Shown here piece by piece: positions 21,321 to 32,531 of a stretch of 64,000 bases of DNA. The position numbers and the translations under genes were made by a program. The DNA is from Hymenopellis radicata (Eukaryota; Basidiomycota; Agaricomycetes; Agaricales; Physalacriaceae): positions 1 to 64,000 of the forward strand of contig JADNRX010000017.1 in NCBI GenBank assembly GCA_015501595.1. Reading direction: 5' to 3'. Every line of letters starts with the position of its first letter. The first letter of the stretch is position 1. A model generated the notes under the pieces. It did no database searches. It saw only the letters and a program-made list of their open reading frames with translations, and was not told the origin of the DNA.

Positions 21321-23224
21321 TCAAAGGGGAATAGCCGTGCGACGGTACCTCACGTTGCACGATCCTTTCGGTGGTCGACACTGAAGAATGTCATTCCAGT
21401 CTGGTCGAGGCAAAGGACTCGCAACAGCTCCCGATTCGTCGACGATTTCGTGGTGGAAGCCGAGGACGAACATGGCTGTGATGAGCTTCAGCTCTACCTT
21501 GGCGAGCCGAGTGCCGAGGCATGTCGTTTTCCCTACGAACCTAGTTAACCGTTGATTCACATACACAGAAGGAAAAAACGTACCCCCACCCCATCCGACA
21601 TAGCCGAACTCTTTCTTCGTGGGTTCCCTCGACGGGTCAAATTTCCATGGCTCTGGGTATATATCAGCGTCCAGATGGACATCACTGAATGGATAGATGA
21701 TGTAGGCCCCAGTTGGAATAAGTTTCCCGTTGATATATTTGTCAGGTCCCAAATTGCGTCGCATGGCCGCGTGAGGCTGAGCAACACGCAGAGTTTCCCT
21801 AATGACGGAATCTAGGATAGGTGTACAGGCTTCCCAGGTATCAAGGGGAATGGCGCTCAGGTGTTGGGTCAGAGACACGTTATCGTCTATCACCGGATGG
21901 GATGCCAGCAATGATTCAACTTCCGATTGTACCTTGGCGCGCCATTCCTGGTGTCCACCGAGAAATGTGAGAAGCCAGCACGCTACACAAAATTCTAATA
22001 TTAGTTACCGGACGCGCTCAAGCTGAGAAACATACCTGTGGTCCCAGTAGCGCGCGCTCCGGCAATGAGCAATCCCATAATAAACTGTTAAGGGAAGACG
22101 TTAGCAGAAACGACGTAGGAAAAAACAAGCACTAACGCCGACAACAACGAGCTTCTCGTCCTTGAAGTCAAGAAGCATTTGAAGGGCGTCATTGTGTGCC
22201 GTTCCGCCATCCTCACGCTGCTTGATTGCACGTATGATGATGTCGTAAATCTCTTTGGTCGCCCAGAGCTTTTGGATCATAGATGGTGTTGGAATCCAGG
22301 GTAGGAGAACTGTGGCCGGAGTCGTTCCCGTATCCAGCGTATCATACAATCTCTTGAGACGCGCTACCATGGCGTGATCATTCGAGATCTCAGAGCACGT
22401 CAGGCTACGAACGGTGGTTTGGAAGGTGACCTGTTCAGAAATACAGAATCAAGTTCTACTCTAGAATATCAGAAGGATTCACTTACCTCGTAGATTCTGT
22501 CGAAGGGATTGAAGACGCCGGAGTCTCCCCAGCTTTCCATCATTCTCCGAGAATCCTCCAATAATATTGGGATGACTGCATTCATTGTCGGACATTAGTA
22601 ACAGGTCAATTGAATAGCGCGCACGTACGTTGGCTCAGCATGTCGCTCTTCTGTACTCCTGCGAGTCGTTTATGAATTAACGCGATCCTTTTAGTCTGAA
22701 GGTCAGATGTCACGCCCTTGACCATCGGTATCTGCATGAAAAGGGTTGGTGAGCACGCTGAACGACTCGGCGAATGGACACGCCATGGCATGGCGCACTC
22801 ACGGCTCCGGACAGGATCTTAAAACCTTCCGTCAGGTCGAAATGTCTGGCGGTGAAGAACTCCGATCGCGCAGATTCTCCAGAGACGATAATGACGGTGT
22901 TCTATGTCAGCAATATCAGCGAGATGAAAGACGAAAGCGGGAAGAACTGACGCGCAGTAACTTGAATTGATAAATACTCCGACCAGTAGCGTGGAATCCC
23001 CAGTTGATGAAGTCAAAACGTTGTCGAAAGAAGGGAACGATGGCGAGAAGAGAGATCCCAGGGAGAGAGACAGGTGCGTCCTCCTTCTTGGAGGCGTCTT
23101 CGGCACATGAAGAAGCGACGATTAGAATGAGAAGGAGCACCACGATGGCGGTAGCGAGATGTGTCGCGAGGCCCGCGGAGAGTAGCGCGACACTTGCGGC
23201 TTGCAGTCCGACAGAGTATGGCAT
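21321..23224 (-). CDS. Cytochrome P450
   Basis: A multi-exon minus-strand gene starting with ATG at 23222-23224 (MPYSVGLQAASVALLSAG), which includes an N-terminal membrane anchor (ATAIVVLLLILIVASS). Later exons read NTVIIVSGESARSEFFTARH, KRIALIHKRLAGVQKSDML, FNPFDRIYE, then ARLKRLYDTLDTGTTPAT. The P450 signatures follow: ETLR (ExxR of helix K), KFDPSRE in place of PERF, and the haem loop GWGG, split by an intron, continuing GKTTCLGTRLAKVELK with the axial Cys. The I-helix region reads GLLIAGARATGT. At least six introns of about 45-60 bp keep the frame. It should be an ER-anchored mono-oxygenase that takes electrons from the P450 reductase. The substrate is unknown and the CYP family was not assigned. 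I see no defect. Confidence 0.88.
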
Positions 23225-24786
23225 ACTCGTTCGAGGAAAGCGCGCTGTCGAAAAGGTAAATGGGAGGAACACGGAAAGAAGTGAATCCCCCACCTGACAT
23301 TATATACGCCAAACCCTAGCATGGTGATGGGCTGGACCCGATACACGGCTGGACAGGAAAATCATATCGACAGTTTCGGCGGCTAAACGAGTTCTGGGTC
23401 AAGCAAGGGCATCAGTCACAAATCCGGAACGAAAGGACACCAAAATTCTCGTGAGATCGGGTTCCGGAGATGATTTTGCGGTGCGGTTTCGAGTCTCCAG
23501 CTGAATGTGCCCCATTTGGTGTATACGCAAAGTGAAATGAATGTATAGAGGTCATGGACCAACAAACCGGCTGGCTTCTTTGAGGTCGGTTCCGAGATGG
23601 CCTGGTCTCGTCTGTCTTGGGTTAGCTCGTGGATTTCCACGTATGACCAGCTGTGCCTTGCACAAGCTTGATTACACGTTGCCAGACAACACTATTGATA
23701 GTCTCTTAGCTTCGTCGGTCCCCGAGTCCATTCAACAGCCTTTACAGCATTGCCGTTGGCACTCTTTTCGGCTGTGACGCTTGAACCTGCCGAGGATCCA
23801 GTTTCGCTTTCTTCCGAAGATAGCGTGGATGATAGTCTCCTGCAGGCAATTCTGTCAATTCCGAGAGCACAGTGCCGCCGTTCCGAACCAGACTGCACCG
23901 CCGGCGATGGGAGCGCAGTTTTCAAAGACACTGATAGACAATGAATAAGAGATGAAGGTACCGGGATGATAGCATCCTAGATGTCAAAGCGCTATCATGC
24001 TGCTGTGTGCTGCTGTGAGGGTTCGAGGTGAACACGATCAGTGATCAAAACTTACATACCGAATTGGGAAAATTATGACCGAAAAAGGAAGTGCTGCCGC
24101 ACCCAGAAATAAAAGTCAATTGGGGAAACGGACATTGGAATACGAGCCATCTATCTATTTACGTACGTCTGCATCATCCCTTGCTCGTACTGGTCCTCGA
24201 TGGACAGCCAGTCCTTGTTGTACACGGCGCAGAGTCTCCGTGATCCTGATTATCTAGATACCTATTGCTACTAGCTATGCCTGGTAGTTCCACATAAAGG
24301 CATTCAGGCGTTTTTAATATGTCCTAAGTGTTCCCCCCGTCGTCTCTCAACCGGTCAAGCTTCTAATAACGGAGTGTCACACTGACAGCATTCTGCGTGA
24401 TCCTTTCTTATGTGCGTGTGCCTCGAGGCGGTACCGAGATCTCACGTTCTTTTCCAATGAGTTCGTTCTTGAGTTGACAGGTTGGACCATATAAACCAAA
24501 ACGGTCATAAATGCATGCACCGAATCATTTACGCCCAAAGGAGCTACCAAAACAACATAGAGTGCTTCAGCGTGTATTTTTCAACAAAGATACAGTGCAG
24601 CTGTAGATATACGCAGCGCCATCGGAACAGAAAGCGTGGGATTGGATTCAATGGATTGGAAACAGGGTTAAGGCCAGACCGCTTTACTTTCCTGCACCCG
24701 GTGGTAGTCAGATCCTCATTCCCCTTCGGAATGCCCGTTCGAGTGAATGGAGAGTGCCGTGAGTGTAGAGTCCGCAGACTCCACGC
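23225..24786. other. Intergenic, no gene seen
   Basis: Contains the promoter of the P450 gene and the 3' flank of the PAQR gene. Short frames on both strands show no recognisable motif or splice-supported continuation. Confidence 0.45.
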
Positions 24787-26037
24787 TCACGGAGTACAAA
24801 CAGCCTCATAATGCCAAAAGTGTAACGCAGTGGATATGCTCTCGAAGTGGGAGAGCGCGGCCATCACAACGCACACATGAAATATCTGGTGCGATGAAAA
24901 GAAGTAGTCGAACCTTCCCGGCGCAAAGCGTTCAGGTATGCGATTCGCACTGGTAGAGTTACTTAGCTAGAGCCGATATCAAGCAGCGGAAACGTACTAT
25001 AATGTAGCCCCAACGAGGTATAAAACGGCGGATAACAGGAGCCAATTCGTTCCCATTTCGAAGAGAAGCCTCTCAAGTCCGTGGGTGAACAAAGTGTGAC
25101 ACACAGGAATGACGCCCGTAAGCCCGAGACCAACGAAGACCGTCGTTCTAAGTCCACGATGCGTGGCCTTTGCGTATTCAGGTTGCAGAACAACATAAGC
25201 CGCGCCTAGAGAAAGTTGACACTGCATGATCATTTCGAAAAGAAGATGCACCCATACCTATTCCCGCGAACGTAAGGACAGAGATGTACGTTAACTGATA
25301 GTGGGGATGGCAGAAAAATCCGTAGTATATACTCCCATACATGGATCCGAGGATGAGAGTAACTATTCCGGAGTAGTCAAAAACGACACAACGCGTCGCC
25401 ATCTGGAGAAGCCAATGATGAGCCACCATCAAAGTTCGCGGACAGTTTACGCCACCTCTTGTGAATGGCACGTCGCCGTGTGGAAAAATGCACTCGCCGC
25501 CAGGCAGAACATAGCTGAAAACAGAAAGACCGAGAACACCAAGACGTCCACCCAAGTTGCGTTAGGGTACGCGTTGAAGTAGTTGGGATACAGCGTTATC
25601 AAGAAGTACAGAAATAGCACAGCACCCCAGAGATGACTATGGATATTGACTATACAGATGGAGATGAAGATTCAGCACGAAACAGATGTCGAGAGAGTCT
25701 GAACCCGCCTGTTTCATTATGTAGATCTGTGCAAGAGGATTATCATGAACCGCCGTTGCGAGCAGACGTGTATGCCGGCACTCACAGCCAAATACAGATG
25801 CGAATGTTCCCCGCCAATGATGCTGCACTCTAAGGCCTAAAATAAGTTTGAATTCCTCGGTTGTCTGACGGCGAACCTTCTGTAGCCCGATGTGATATAC
25901 TCGTTATCCTTCATCCAGTGCGGGAAATCAGGATCGTGCCAGTGGAGAGTTTTCGACAGATTGGGAAGTTCAACACGGTCGGAAACGAGATGTTTCGCTT
26001 CAGAGAGTCGCCGTGTCAATGTCGACCGGGAGGACAT
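24787..26037 (-). CDS. PAQR/Izh family (haemolysin-III-related) membrane protein
   Basis: Minus-strand gene starting MSSRSTLTRRLSEAKHL at 26037. Exons give HDPDFPHWMKDNEYITSGYR, HHWRGTFASVF, LHNET, NIHSHLWGAVLFLYFLITLY, ATWVDVLVFSVFLFSAMFCL, ASAFFHTATCHSQE, DYSGIVTLILGSMYGSIYYG, TYISVLTFAGIG, TTVFVGLGLTGVIPVCHTLF, LLLSAVLYLVGA and a last exon NRIPERFAPGRFDYFFSSHQ, IFHVCVVMAALSHF, with stop at 24787. The family's Ser-His pair after NET..NIHSHL and the later SSHQIFH motif with two His are the metal-binding residues. Members are seven-helix proteins related to adiponectin receptors and yeast Izh proteins, thought to act as ceramidase-like receptors affecting sterol and zinc homeostasis. At least six introns; one donor appears to be GC. 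The name does not imply a toxin. Confidence 0.85.
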
Positions 26038-26802
26038 GTCGTCGGACGCGAATGTAGGAAGAGTTGAAAGGAAAGTTCTATATAAAGCTTCCGGCAAAAT
26101 CCCCAAAATCCTGAGCTTATCACATGATTTTGGCAGGCCGTGGCCCGGACGAGGTGGGCAGGGTCTCGTAGAGACCACTCAACGCGCCGTTGACTTGGGA
26201 GGACTCCAGGCGTGAGGAGGATGTCGAACATTCTGTAGTTGGATGTCGGTACGACGGTACCGAGGACAAGATCGAAAATGTAGAAGCCGACATGGACGTT
26301 ACGGATGAGTACGTCCGCGATGGTTCAGACGTTGATTCAATCTGCCAAACATCCTTAGCGTTTATTGTTAACTCTAACGCACGCGACAGCTCAGTGACAA
26401 CCCGTCGGGTCCGTCTGCTAAGCCGTGGAATGGAATTTGTGGGACAACCTTCTCAAAGCTAACCAAAAGTTTCCACCCCGGAAACAGGACATGTACAGAG
26501 TAAGCAGCGATTGAGTTGACGTCGGCCTCGAGCGTCGTGCACGAGGGGGTAGACACCAATAATCCTCCTTAGGCTCAAACCGTTGATCGCGATGTTTTGA
26601 AGATGAAAACGCGTTCTAGTAAAATGAAGCCTGCATTGGCTAATGTACAATGTATGTCAATGTCCGTTGTAACATGCATGGTAAATTGGTCTCCGCAACC
26701 TTGTCGTTTATACAGTTATACTTAGGATTGGAATGAACGACATTAATCCCTGATCACCCGCTAAGAAACCGTTCAAACAAGAGAAAGGATGAGTAAGGCG
26801 AC
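26038..26802. other. Intergenic, no gene seen
   Basis: Promoter side of the PAQR gene and 3' flank of the mini-protein gene, both on the minus strand. A plus-strand frame at 26190-26462 is acidic but has no motif. Confidence 0.4.
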
Positions 26803-27212
26803 TTACAATAAAGAAAGCGTAACGTCTCCGTGCACTTTGGCCTTGATGGTGACCTCCACATCGAGGTTCAGGTCAAGTCGAAGCTACAGGAACAGCATTA
26901 GGATACTGTAGTGTACGCAAATGAATCTCTAACCTTTAAGGTGTCTTTCCCAGACTCTTGCGGGGCACCTTGACCGGGCATGGGCAGTGGGGTTTGTTCG
27001 CCGCCAGCATGAAGCATGCCTCCGAGTGCATTGTGACGACGACGCTGGCGGCGGGGTTGCTGTTGTAGGGCACGATCCTCTCGCGGTTGGTCTAGAGGGA
27101 TATTGCGGCGCGCCGGCGATGCGCTTTCTTCACGCACAGAGAGACTACGAGGATTCCGAGAACGGCCACGACTGCGTTGGACTGCTGGCGAAGGCGAGCG
27201 TGGATCTGACAT
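26803..27212 (-). CDS. Mini-protein with conserved LRLDLNLDVEVTI tail
   Basis: Two exons on the minus strand, 26934-27212 and 26803-26883, with a 50-bp intron, give 119 residues. The N-terminal 90 residues are Arg/Ser/Pro/Gln-rich and probably disordered (MSDPRSPSPAVQRSRGRSRN). The second exon codes only the C-terminal block LRLDLNLDVEVTIKAKVHGD followed by VTLSLL. The alternation of Leu/Val with Asp/Lys suggests a single amphipathic beta strand or hairpin. I recall the same tail in other basidiomycete hypothetical proteins, but no function is known to me. A paralogue with the same tail lies on the opposite strand at 30776-31060. Confidence 0.75.
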
Positions 27213-28294
27213 GATGTGTTTCGTCGATGAGTATTCGGTGGGTGAGTTGAGGAAGGGTGTGGAGCGCGCGGTGCAGCGATTATAGGTGAGCTCGGGACAT
27301 AGCGGCGTATGACATCGGTTGGGATTTGCAGCGTCATGTATCATTGTAAACGACGCCCCTTCGTGTCAATGTCGTCGATATGACGAACGACATAACGCAT
27401 GAATGGCTCCAATTGTGCCTCCAGGAACGGTCCTCGATGATGAGTATGCACGTGCTGCACGTGAGGACTTTCACGACAAACTTAGAGATCAAGTTATCTC
27501 TATACTTTAGATTGTGGGACACCGTTGATGACCGCATCCAGATCATTTCCCGCTGAAGTGAACCAGCGTCAGACGCCATAAGCATAGCAAAGACATGTGG
27601 CGTAGAAACAAACCATGTGTGAATCACCATGAGAGCTCTCAGGTCAACCGACCTACCCGAGACGTAATATTAGGATGTTAAGACCTGAACAACGGGACAG
27701 TGCGCACATCTTTATACTCCGGCGTCTCGAACGCGCTGTGCAGACGGGAATAGCTGAGAATTCAATCTATCAGGATAAGTAAGTTCTTGACAAAGATAAT
27801 TCAGGAGATCTAGATACTTGAGCTGTAAAACGATGTCACAACATTTCAACACAGGAACAACTCATAGATGGTATCACGGTTCCCAATCGTAGGAACCAAA
27901 CGACATGGAGGTCGAGATTGACACTGTAGATTGTGTATTCAACTTTGCCGGAGCTAGGCAAAAGGTCGCTTCATCTCGAGTCCTAAACATCCTATTTGTG
28001 TGCGAGAGGCGGTTCGATCTGTGAATAAAGAGAAGAGTGGGCGTTAGTTCAGACAGCTACCGTTGCCCGCCGAATATTGATAGGGAACAGGTCCTTGTTC
28101 AGTTAACGGTATGCTACCAGGCGCACAGTTGACGACAAAAAGAATTCCTTTCCTGGGGCTAAGTGGTTTTGGACAAATTCGATGCGCAGTTGGAGATTCA
28201 GCAAAGATTCAGAAGAAAAGTCGCCAGTGCCATGATCGAAAGAACTGAAGTGATCGGGCCCGATATATCTTACTCACCGACCACGACATTGATC
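27213..28294. other. Divergent promoter region
   Basis: About 1.1 kb between the mini-protein gene (minus) and the ASCC2-like gene (plus). No coding signal is seen apart from a short upstream open extension of the ASCC2 frame (from GTG 28163 or ATG 28232). Confidence 0.45.
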
Positions 28295-30520
28295 ATGGCC
28301 AAGGACAGTATTGTTCCGTTGACGGACTACCCAACCACGTCTGCTCGGAAATCCTTGTCCCCGTCGCAGCTCGCGACTCTCTACCAGACCATCTCATCCT
28401 GTTTGGCCGACATTATATCACTCCCACCGGCGAAACGCGACACAGATGCTTCACGCAGCTTTGTAGCTTCATACGCCCAGGATGCCGCCGTTCAAAATCT
28501 GCAACCTCTCATATGGGGAAACCCCGCCGAGCTGTCCAAGCCCGAGCTCGCAATCCGACAACGCGTCCTTACCCTGGCCGAAAAACTGGCCATGTCCTCA
28601 CCAGGTTTTGAATTGCAGATACTACTCGATTTATCCATCATATACTCCTCCTCGCGCCCGTCGCAGATGAAACATGTCATCCAGACTGCTCTTCAGACTA
28701 CCCCATCCATCCTGGACACCATAAAACGGGAATTGGTGCCAGCGTTTACCCTTCTCCTTGGCGAATCTACAGGGTTGTATGGGGTGCGCAAGTCTGCTTA
28801 CTGCATTCTTGCCTTCTTGAAGGTCGGAACTCCCGATGTAGTAAGGGCATTCAGCTCCAAAGAGTTCCTCGTCTCGTTGGCAAAATGTTACGATCATGTC
28901 ATGACAGCGGTAGCGCAATCTTATGGCGGTCCGCCGAGTGTACAGGATGCGGGAAGTAGACAGCTGGATGATTGGGAGCGGATATGGATTGAAACCAAAG
29001 TCGACCTGCTTGACGCGTTCCACATCATTCTAAGTCAACTACTACTTGACATGTCCAGCGCTTCCGGACAAGTTCTAGGCGTCCAGGCTGAGCGCACATT
29101 TGACGTTATATTTGCTATTTTGGACATATCGGGCGCTTCTTCCAATAGCAACACTCCCTTCCTCGACCGGTCTCTACTCGCGGACTACCAGCAGTCATAC
29201 GATCTCTCGAAGACGCTCGCGTCGGCGCTTAAACATGCGAAGGAGAAGGACGTCCGTTTGGATCTGCTCGAGAGTAGTCTCAAAGCATTCGAGGAAGGCT
29301 CTAGTGGTAGAAAGGATCCGGGAGTCCTCAAGTTGATCATCAAATCATCGGGCTTCCCGCTAGGAATTGACAACCTAGGACGAGGTGCCTCTGTCAAAGG
29401 CAAAGGCAAAGCGTCTACTCCAGTTCCCGAACTACCATTGGACCCGGACATCGATCTCAAAGTCTCGCAAGTTCTCGACATATTCCCGGACCATTCTCCA
29501 GGGTACATCTCTGCTCTTCTATCTCACCCCTCCCATCCATTCCGGGGTAATGCCGAAAAGGTTATTGAGGCCTTATTGGAAGGAACGGCACCTTGCGAAG
29601 AAGATGTACGACCTGTACCGCCACAGGAAGACATACGTCCAATTGAAAGGCGGAATGTATTTGATGATGAAACAATCGACGTCTCGAAGTTACACATTGG
29701 AAAGAAAACGTATGTGGCGTTTTCAGCTTCGAAAACATGTCCTAATTAACTATAGTGATGACGCCGCTATTCTTCGTGACCGAACGTTTATTGAGCAGAT
29801 GAAGGCTGATATCCTTCGACGCGCCGAAGCTATCACGGACGACGAAGACGAGGCTTCGGCCGATGGCGATAGAGGAATCGTTGCATTTGATGAAGAGGCT
29901 GACCTTGAAAGGGTCAAGGTCGGTGGAGATGGCGAAGAAAGCGGTGAAGATGAGGATGAAGATGAAGAAGACGTTGCCCCGCAACCACTCGCTACCGAAA
30001 CCATACTAGAACTGGCCTACATACGCGATCCGAAGTTGTTTGACAGGGACGCGGCCACTAAACGAAGTAAAGCGAGGGCAGACTTGAGATCTCAAACCAG
30101 TAAGCCGCCGTGCTATAATCTTCTCGCCTGTCACTCAATTCGTATAGAATGGAGCGACGAACAAATTGAAGGTTGGCGTATCATGTTGGAGAGAAACGTA
30201 CACTTGTTTTCACCTCACTCTTTGATCGCATCTCACTGTTTCTCTAGCCAAAGAAAGACAAAATCCTGCAAAAACACGAATTTTCCGGGAATAAGCCTCT
30301 CGCTCCTGGTCCGGAACCCGGTTCATCTCGAGAAGGGGCTGCGAGTGGTCGAGGACGAGGTGGTGCGAGAGGCAGGGGCAGAGGAAGAGGCGGCTCTGGC
30401 GGTGGCTCCGAAGCCAAAGATCGTGCTTGGAAGGACAAGAATAAGGCGAGCCGAGGGAACCACAATCGGAAACGCGGGCACGACAAGAAGATGGCAAGAG
30501 GCGCTCCTCCTCCTATGTAA
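28295..30520 (+). CDS. ASCC2/Cue3-like CUE-domain protein (RQT complex)
   Basis: Four exons, 28295-29709, 29756-30099, 30148-30197 and 30248-30520, all frame-consistent, give about 693 residues. The N-terminal part is all-helical. A CUE ubiquitin-binding domain lies near residues 380-432 (DIDLKVSQVLDIFPDHSPGY, LLSHPSHPFRGNAEKVIEAL). It is followed by the conserved ERRNVFDDETIDVSKLHIGK block, an acidic stretch, and an RGG-rich basic tail ending MARGAPPPM. This layout is that of human ASCC2 and yeast Cue3/Rqt3, which bind K63-ubiquitin on collided ribosomes within the ribosome-quality-control trigger complex. The start at 28295 (MAKDSIVPLTDYP) has A at -3 and G at +4 and begins the conserved N-terminus; ATG 28232 is an in-frame alternative. 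I see no defect. Confidence 0.87.
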
Positions 30521-30775
30521 TACGCCTTGCATGCGAATTGTGCAGTATGTGTACGCTGCATTCCCAATTTAGCAAAGTCAAACTCCAACGCGAATGAACT
30601 TGGGATTAGTGACGCTTCCACTTGGACGATGTCATTCTTGTGATTCAATTCTCTCCAAAACCTCGTCATTTACTCCCTTTCCACGCTTGCCTCAAGTATA
30701 ATATCTGCGCGATGACGCTGCCAAAGCGGAGACAACTATGGCCGCCTCCTACGATTCTCGTTCTCCCTCCCCACA

Positions 30776-31060
30776 ATGCCGCGAAGGCGCGGCGGCAACC
30801 GTCGGCGATCGCGCGCCCCCCGTAGCCAGACTCCGTATTCCGACTCTAGTGAGGACTAGCTCCAGGAGTTGTCCTTTCTTACTCAACAACTGAATGATTT
30901 CGCGTCACCAGGTAGGGAGTGGGGGGCGCCGGTTCACTTGTCCACAACCGTTGAATCAGTTGGCACCTCAGCGGGAGGGAGGGAGGGGAGAAAAACGATG
31001 AGATTGAAATTGAGACTCGATTTGAATCTTGACGTGGAGGTGACTATCCAGGCGATGTAA
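30776..31060 (+). CDS. Second mini-protein with LRLDLNLDVEVTI tail
   Basis: Two exons, 30776-30848 and 30912-31060, give 73 residues. The first exon is strongly basic (MPRRRGGNRRRSRAPRSQTP then YSDS). The second ends KTMRLKLRLDLNLDVEVTIQ then AM, the same tail as the protein at 26803-27212 but cut short after TIQA. The intron of 63 bp begins gtgagg and ends accag. An upstream ATG at 30737 opens a different frame (MAASYDSRSPSPQ) whose start resembles the other family member, so a frameshift in the 5' end is possible. Convergence of tail and basic leader with the neighbour 4 kb away supports a real paralogue. Confidence 0.6.
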
Positions 31061-31360
31061 CGTTATCGCTTCTGTAAGTGGTTCTAGTTCGTGTCTCAAT
31101 CGACAATGCCAGCGGTTGAGGTGCGTCGTGGTCCAAAATAATATATACTCATTGACGATACATGTGGTGTGGCGCGCATTTATGATAATGATCGGATCCC
31201 GAAGGACTTGGTGGTTACAACTAGCGATTAGTGTACAACCTGATGATGGACTGACTACTTGCCTTCGCTGGACATAACGTTTTCGGTACCAATGTTGTAC
31301 CCACGCCTCGTCGGCAATTTGAATTGTAATGATGATGTAAACGGTCACCAAGTTGCTGCC
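31061..31360. other. Short intergenic spacer, no gene seen
   Basis: About 300 bp between the mini-protein stop at 31060 and the MYND-protein ATG at 31361, both on the plus strand. It should hold the terminator of the first and the promoter of the second; no specific element is visible. Confidence 0.45.
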
Positions 31361-32491
31361 ATGACTTCGTCGTACACTGATAGCCAGAAGGCAGCGCAGA
31401 AGGCCTTCCTCTTCCGAACATGCCCCAACATCATCACTGCAGAAGAATTCGCGACAGTCCTGGGCAAGTGTACTATCCCGCTCACTGAACCTGGCTGATC
31501 GTGAAGCTAGGGGTCAGTGGGTTTGGTGGAAAAGAGATGGACGAAGTCAACAAGATGAATCAAATGTCGATCTACGTATGTTCGTGTCCTTATGGCTCGT
31601 CCATAATCAGTTACATAGAGCCTAAACTAGATTGGACGCAATGGGCAAGAACCCGCAGAACGCCAGGACCCCCCGTGGTCCCAATTCTGCGCCTCATACC
31701 TCCCCAAGACCGTCGAGATGTTCATCGATCCCCCTCCAATAAACAACCCTGCCATACCCCCAGGTATCGTTGAAGACATGATCCTCCACAACGCGTACCT
31801 CTCCATGCTCGTCGCGGTCCAACACGTCCCCTACTTTCTCCACTACTTCCGCTCCACCAGCCCCATAGCAGAACCCGGCAAAAAGCTCCCAAGTGTCATA
31901 GCGGAACGCATCATATCCATGGCGCCGAAATGGGACGAGCGGATGCTCAATCCCAAAGGCGACTTTAGCGAGCCGCAGTACCACGAAACGCTCGCCGACG
32001 CGGTGCAGCTGCTCGGTACGCTGTGCACGATATTCCGCAAGTCCAAGCCGCTGTCTTCGGACATCAAGTCGAAGCTGCTTCCGTGGATGAAGAAGTGGGG
32101 CACCAGATATCGCGGGACGCTGCTGGGCACGGTGTGTACGCGCCTGCAGTCAATCTTTAGGGACCCCGAGTTCAAGCTGGACGTGAAGGGGATGAGGAAT
32201 ATTTTGAAGAACTGGGACAATTGCGCTTATCCGGGATGTCGCGCGACGGCAGATCTCAAAGCATGCGCTCGGTGAGTTTGCATAGGCGCGTTAATACATC
32301 AGACACTGACGAGCCACCTGTGGTAGGTGCCGCACTGTTCGATATGTGAGTGTTCTTGGAGATCATTCCATTTGTCCTTGAGCTAATCATAAAACTGCAA
32401 TGGGTAGTGTTCACCTGAGCACCAGAAAGAACACTGGAAGAAGGAAGGTGGTGCTGCACACAAGCTGGTGTGCTTCAAAACAATCTATTGA
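31361..32491 (+). CDS. MYND zinc-finger protein
   Basis: Plus-strand gene starting MTSSYTDSQKAAQKAFLFRT at 31361. A first intron probably starts gtgtac at 31468; the next exon reads GQWVWWKRDGRSQQDESNVD. After another intron the main exon reads DPPWSQFCASYLPKTVEMFI and MFIDPPPINNPAIPPGIVED, and runs to ADLKACAR at about 32271. Two short introns follow; the last exons complete the MYND finger: NWDNCAYPGCRATADLKACA, CRTVRYCSPEHQKEHW, ending FKTIY. The finger's Cys and His spacing (C..C, C..C, C...C, H..) is intact. MYND domains bind proline-rich peptides and occur in fungal regulators and SMYD-like enzymes; no SET domain is present. The exact first two splice sites are uncertain. Confidence 0.75.
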
Positions 32492-32531
32492 CACATGGCT
32501 CAACCAGGCAATTTGTACAGTACCCCATTGA

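Noticed and set aside
24787..26037. Reading the haemolysin-III label as a toxin gene
   Set aside because: The protein is a PAQR/Izh-type seven-helix membrane protein; the family name is historical.
28163..28294. Extension of the ASCC2-like frame upstream to 28163
   Set aside because: The first codon there is GTG and the extra residues do not look like the family; ATG 28295 has the better context and begins the conserved N-terminus.
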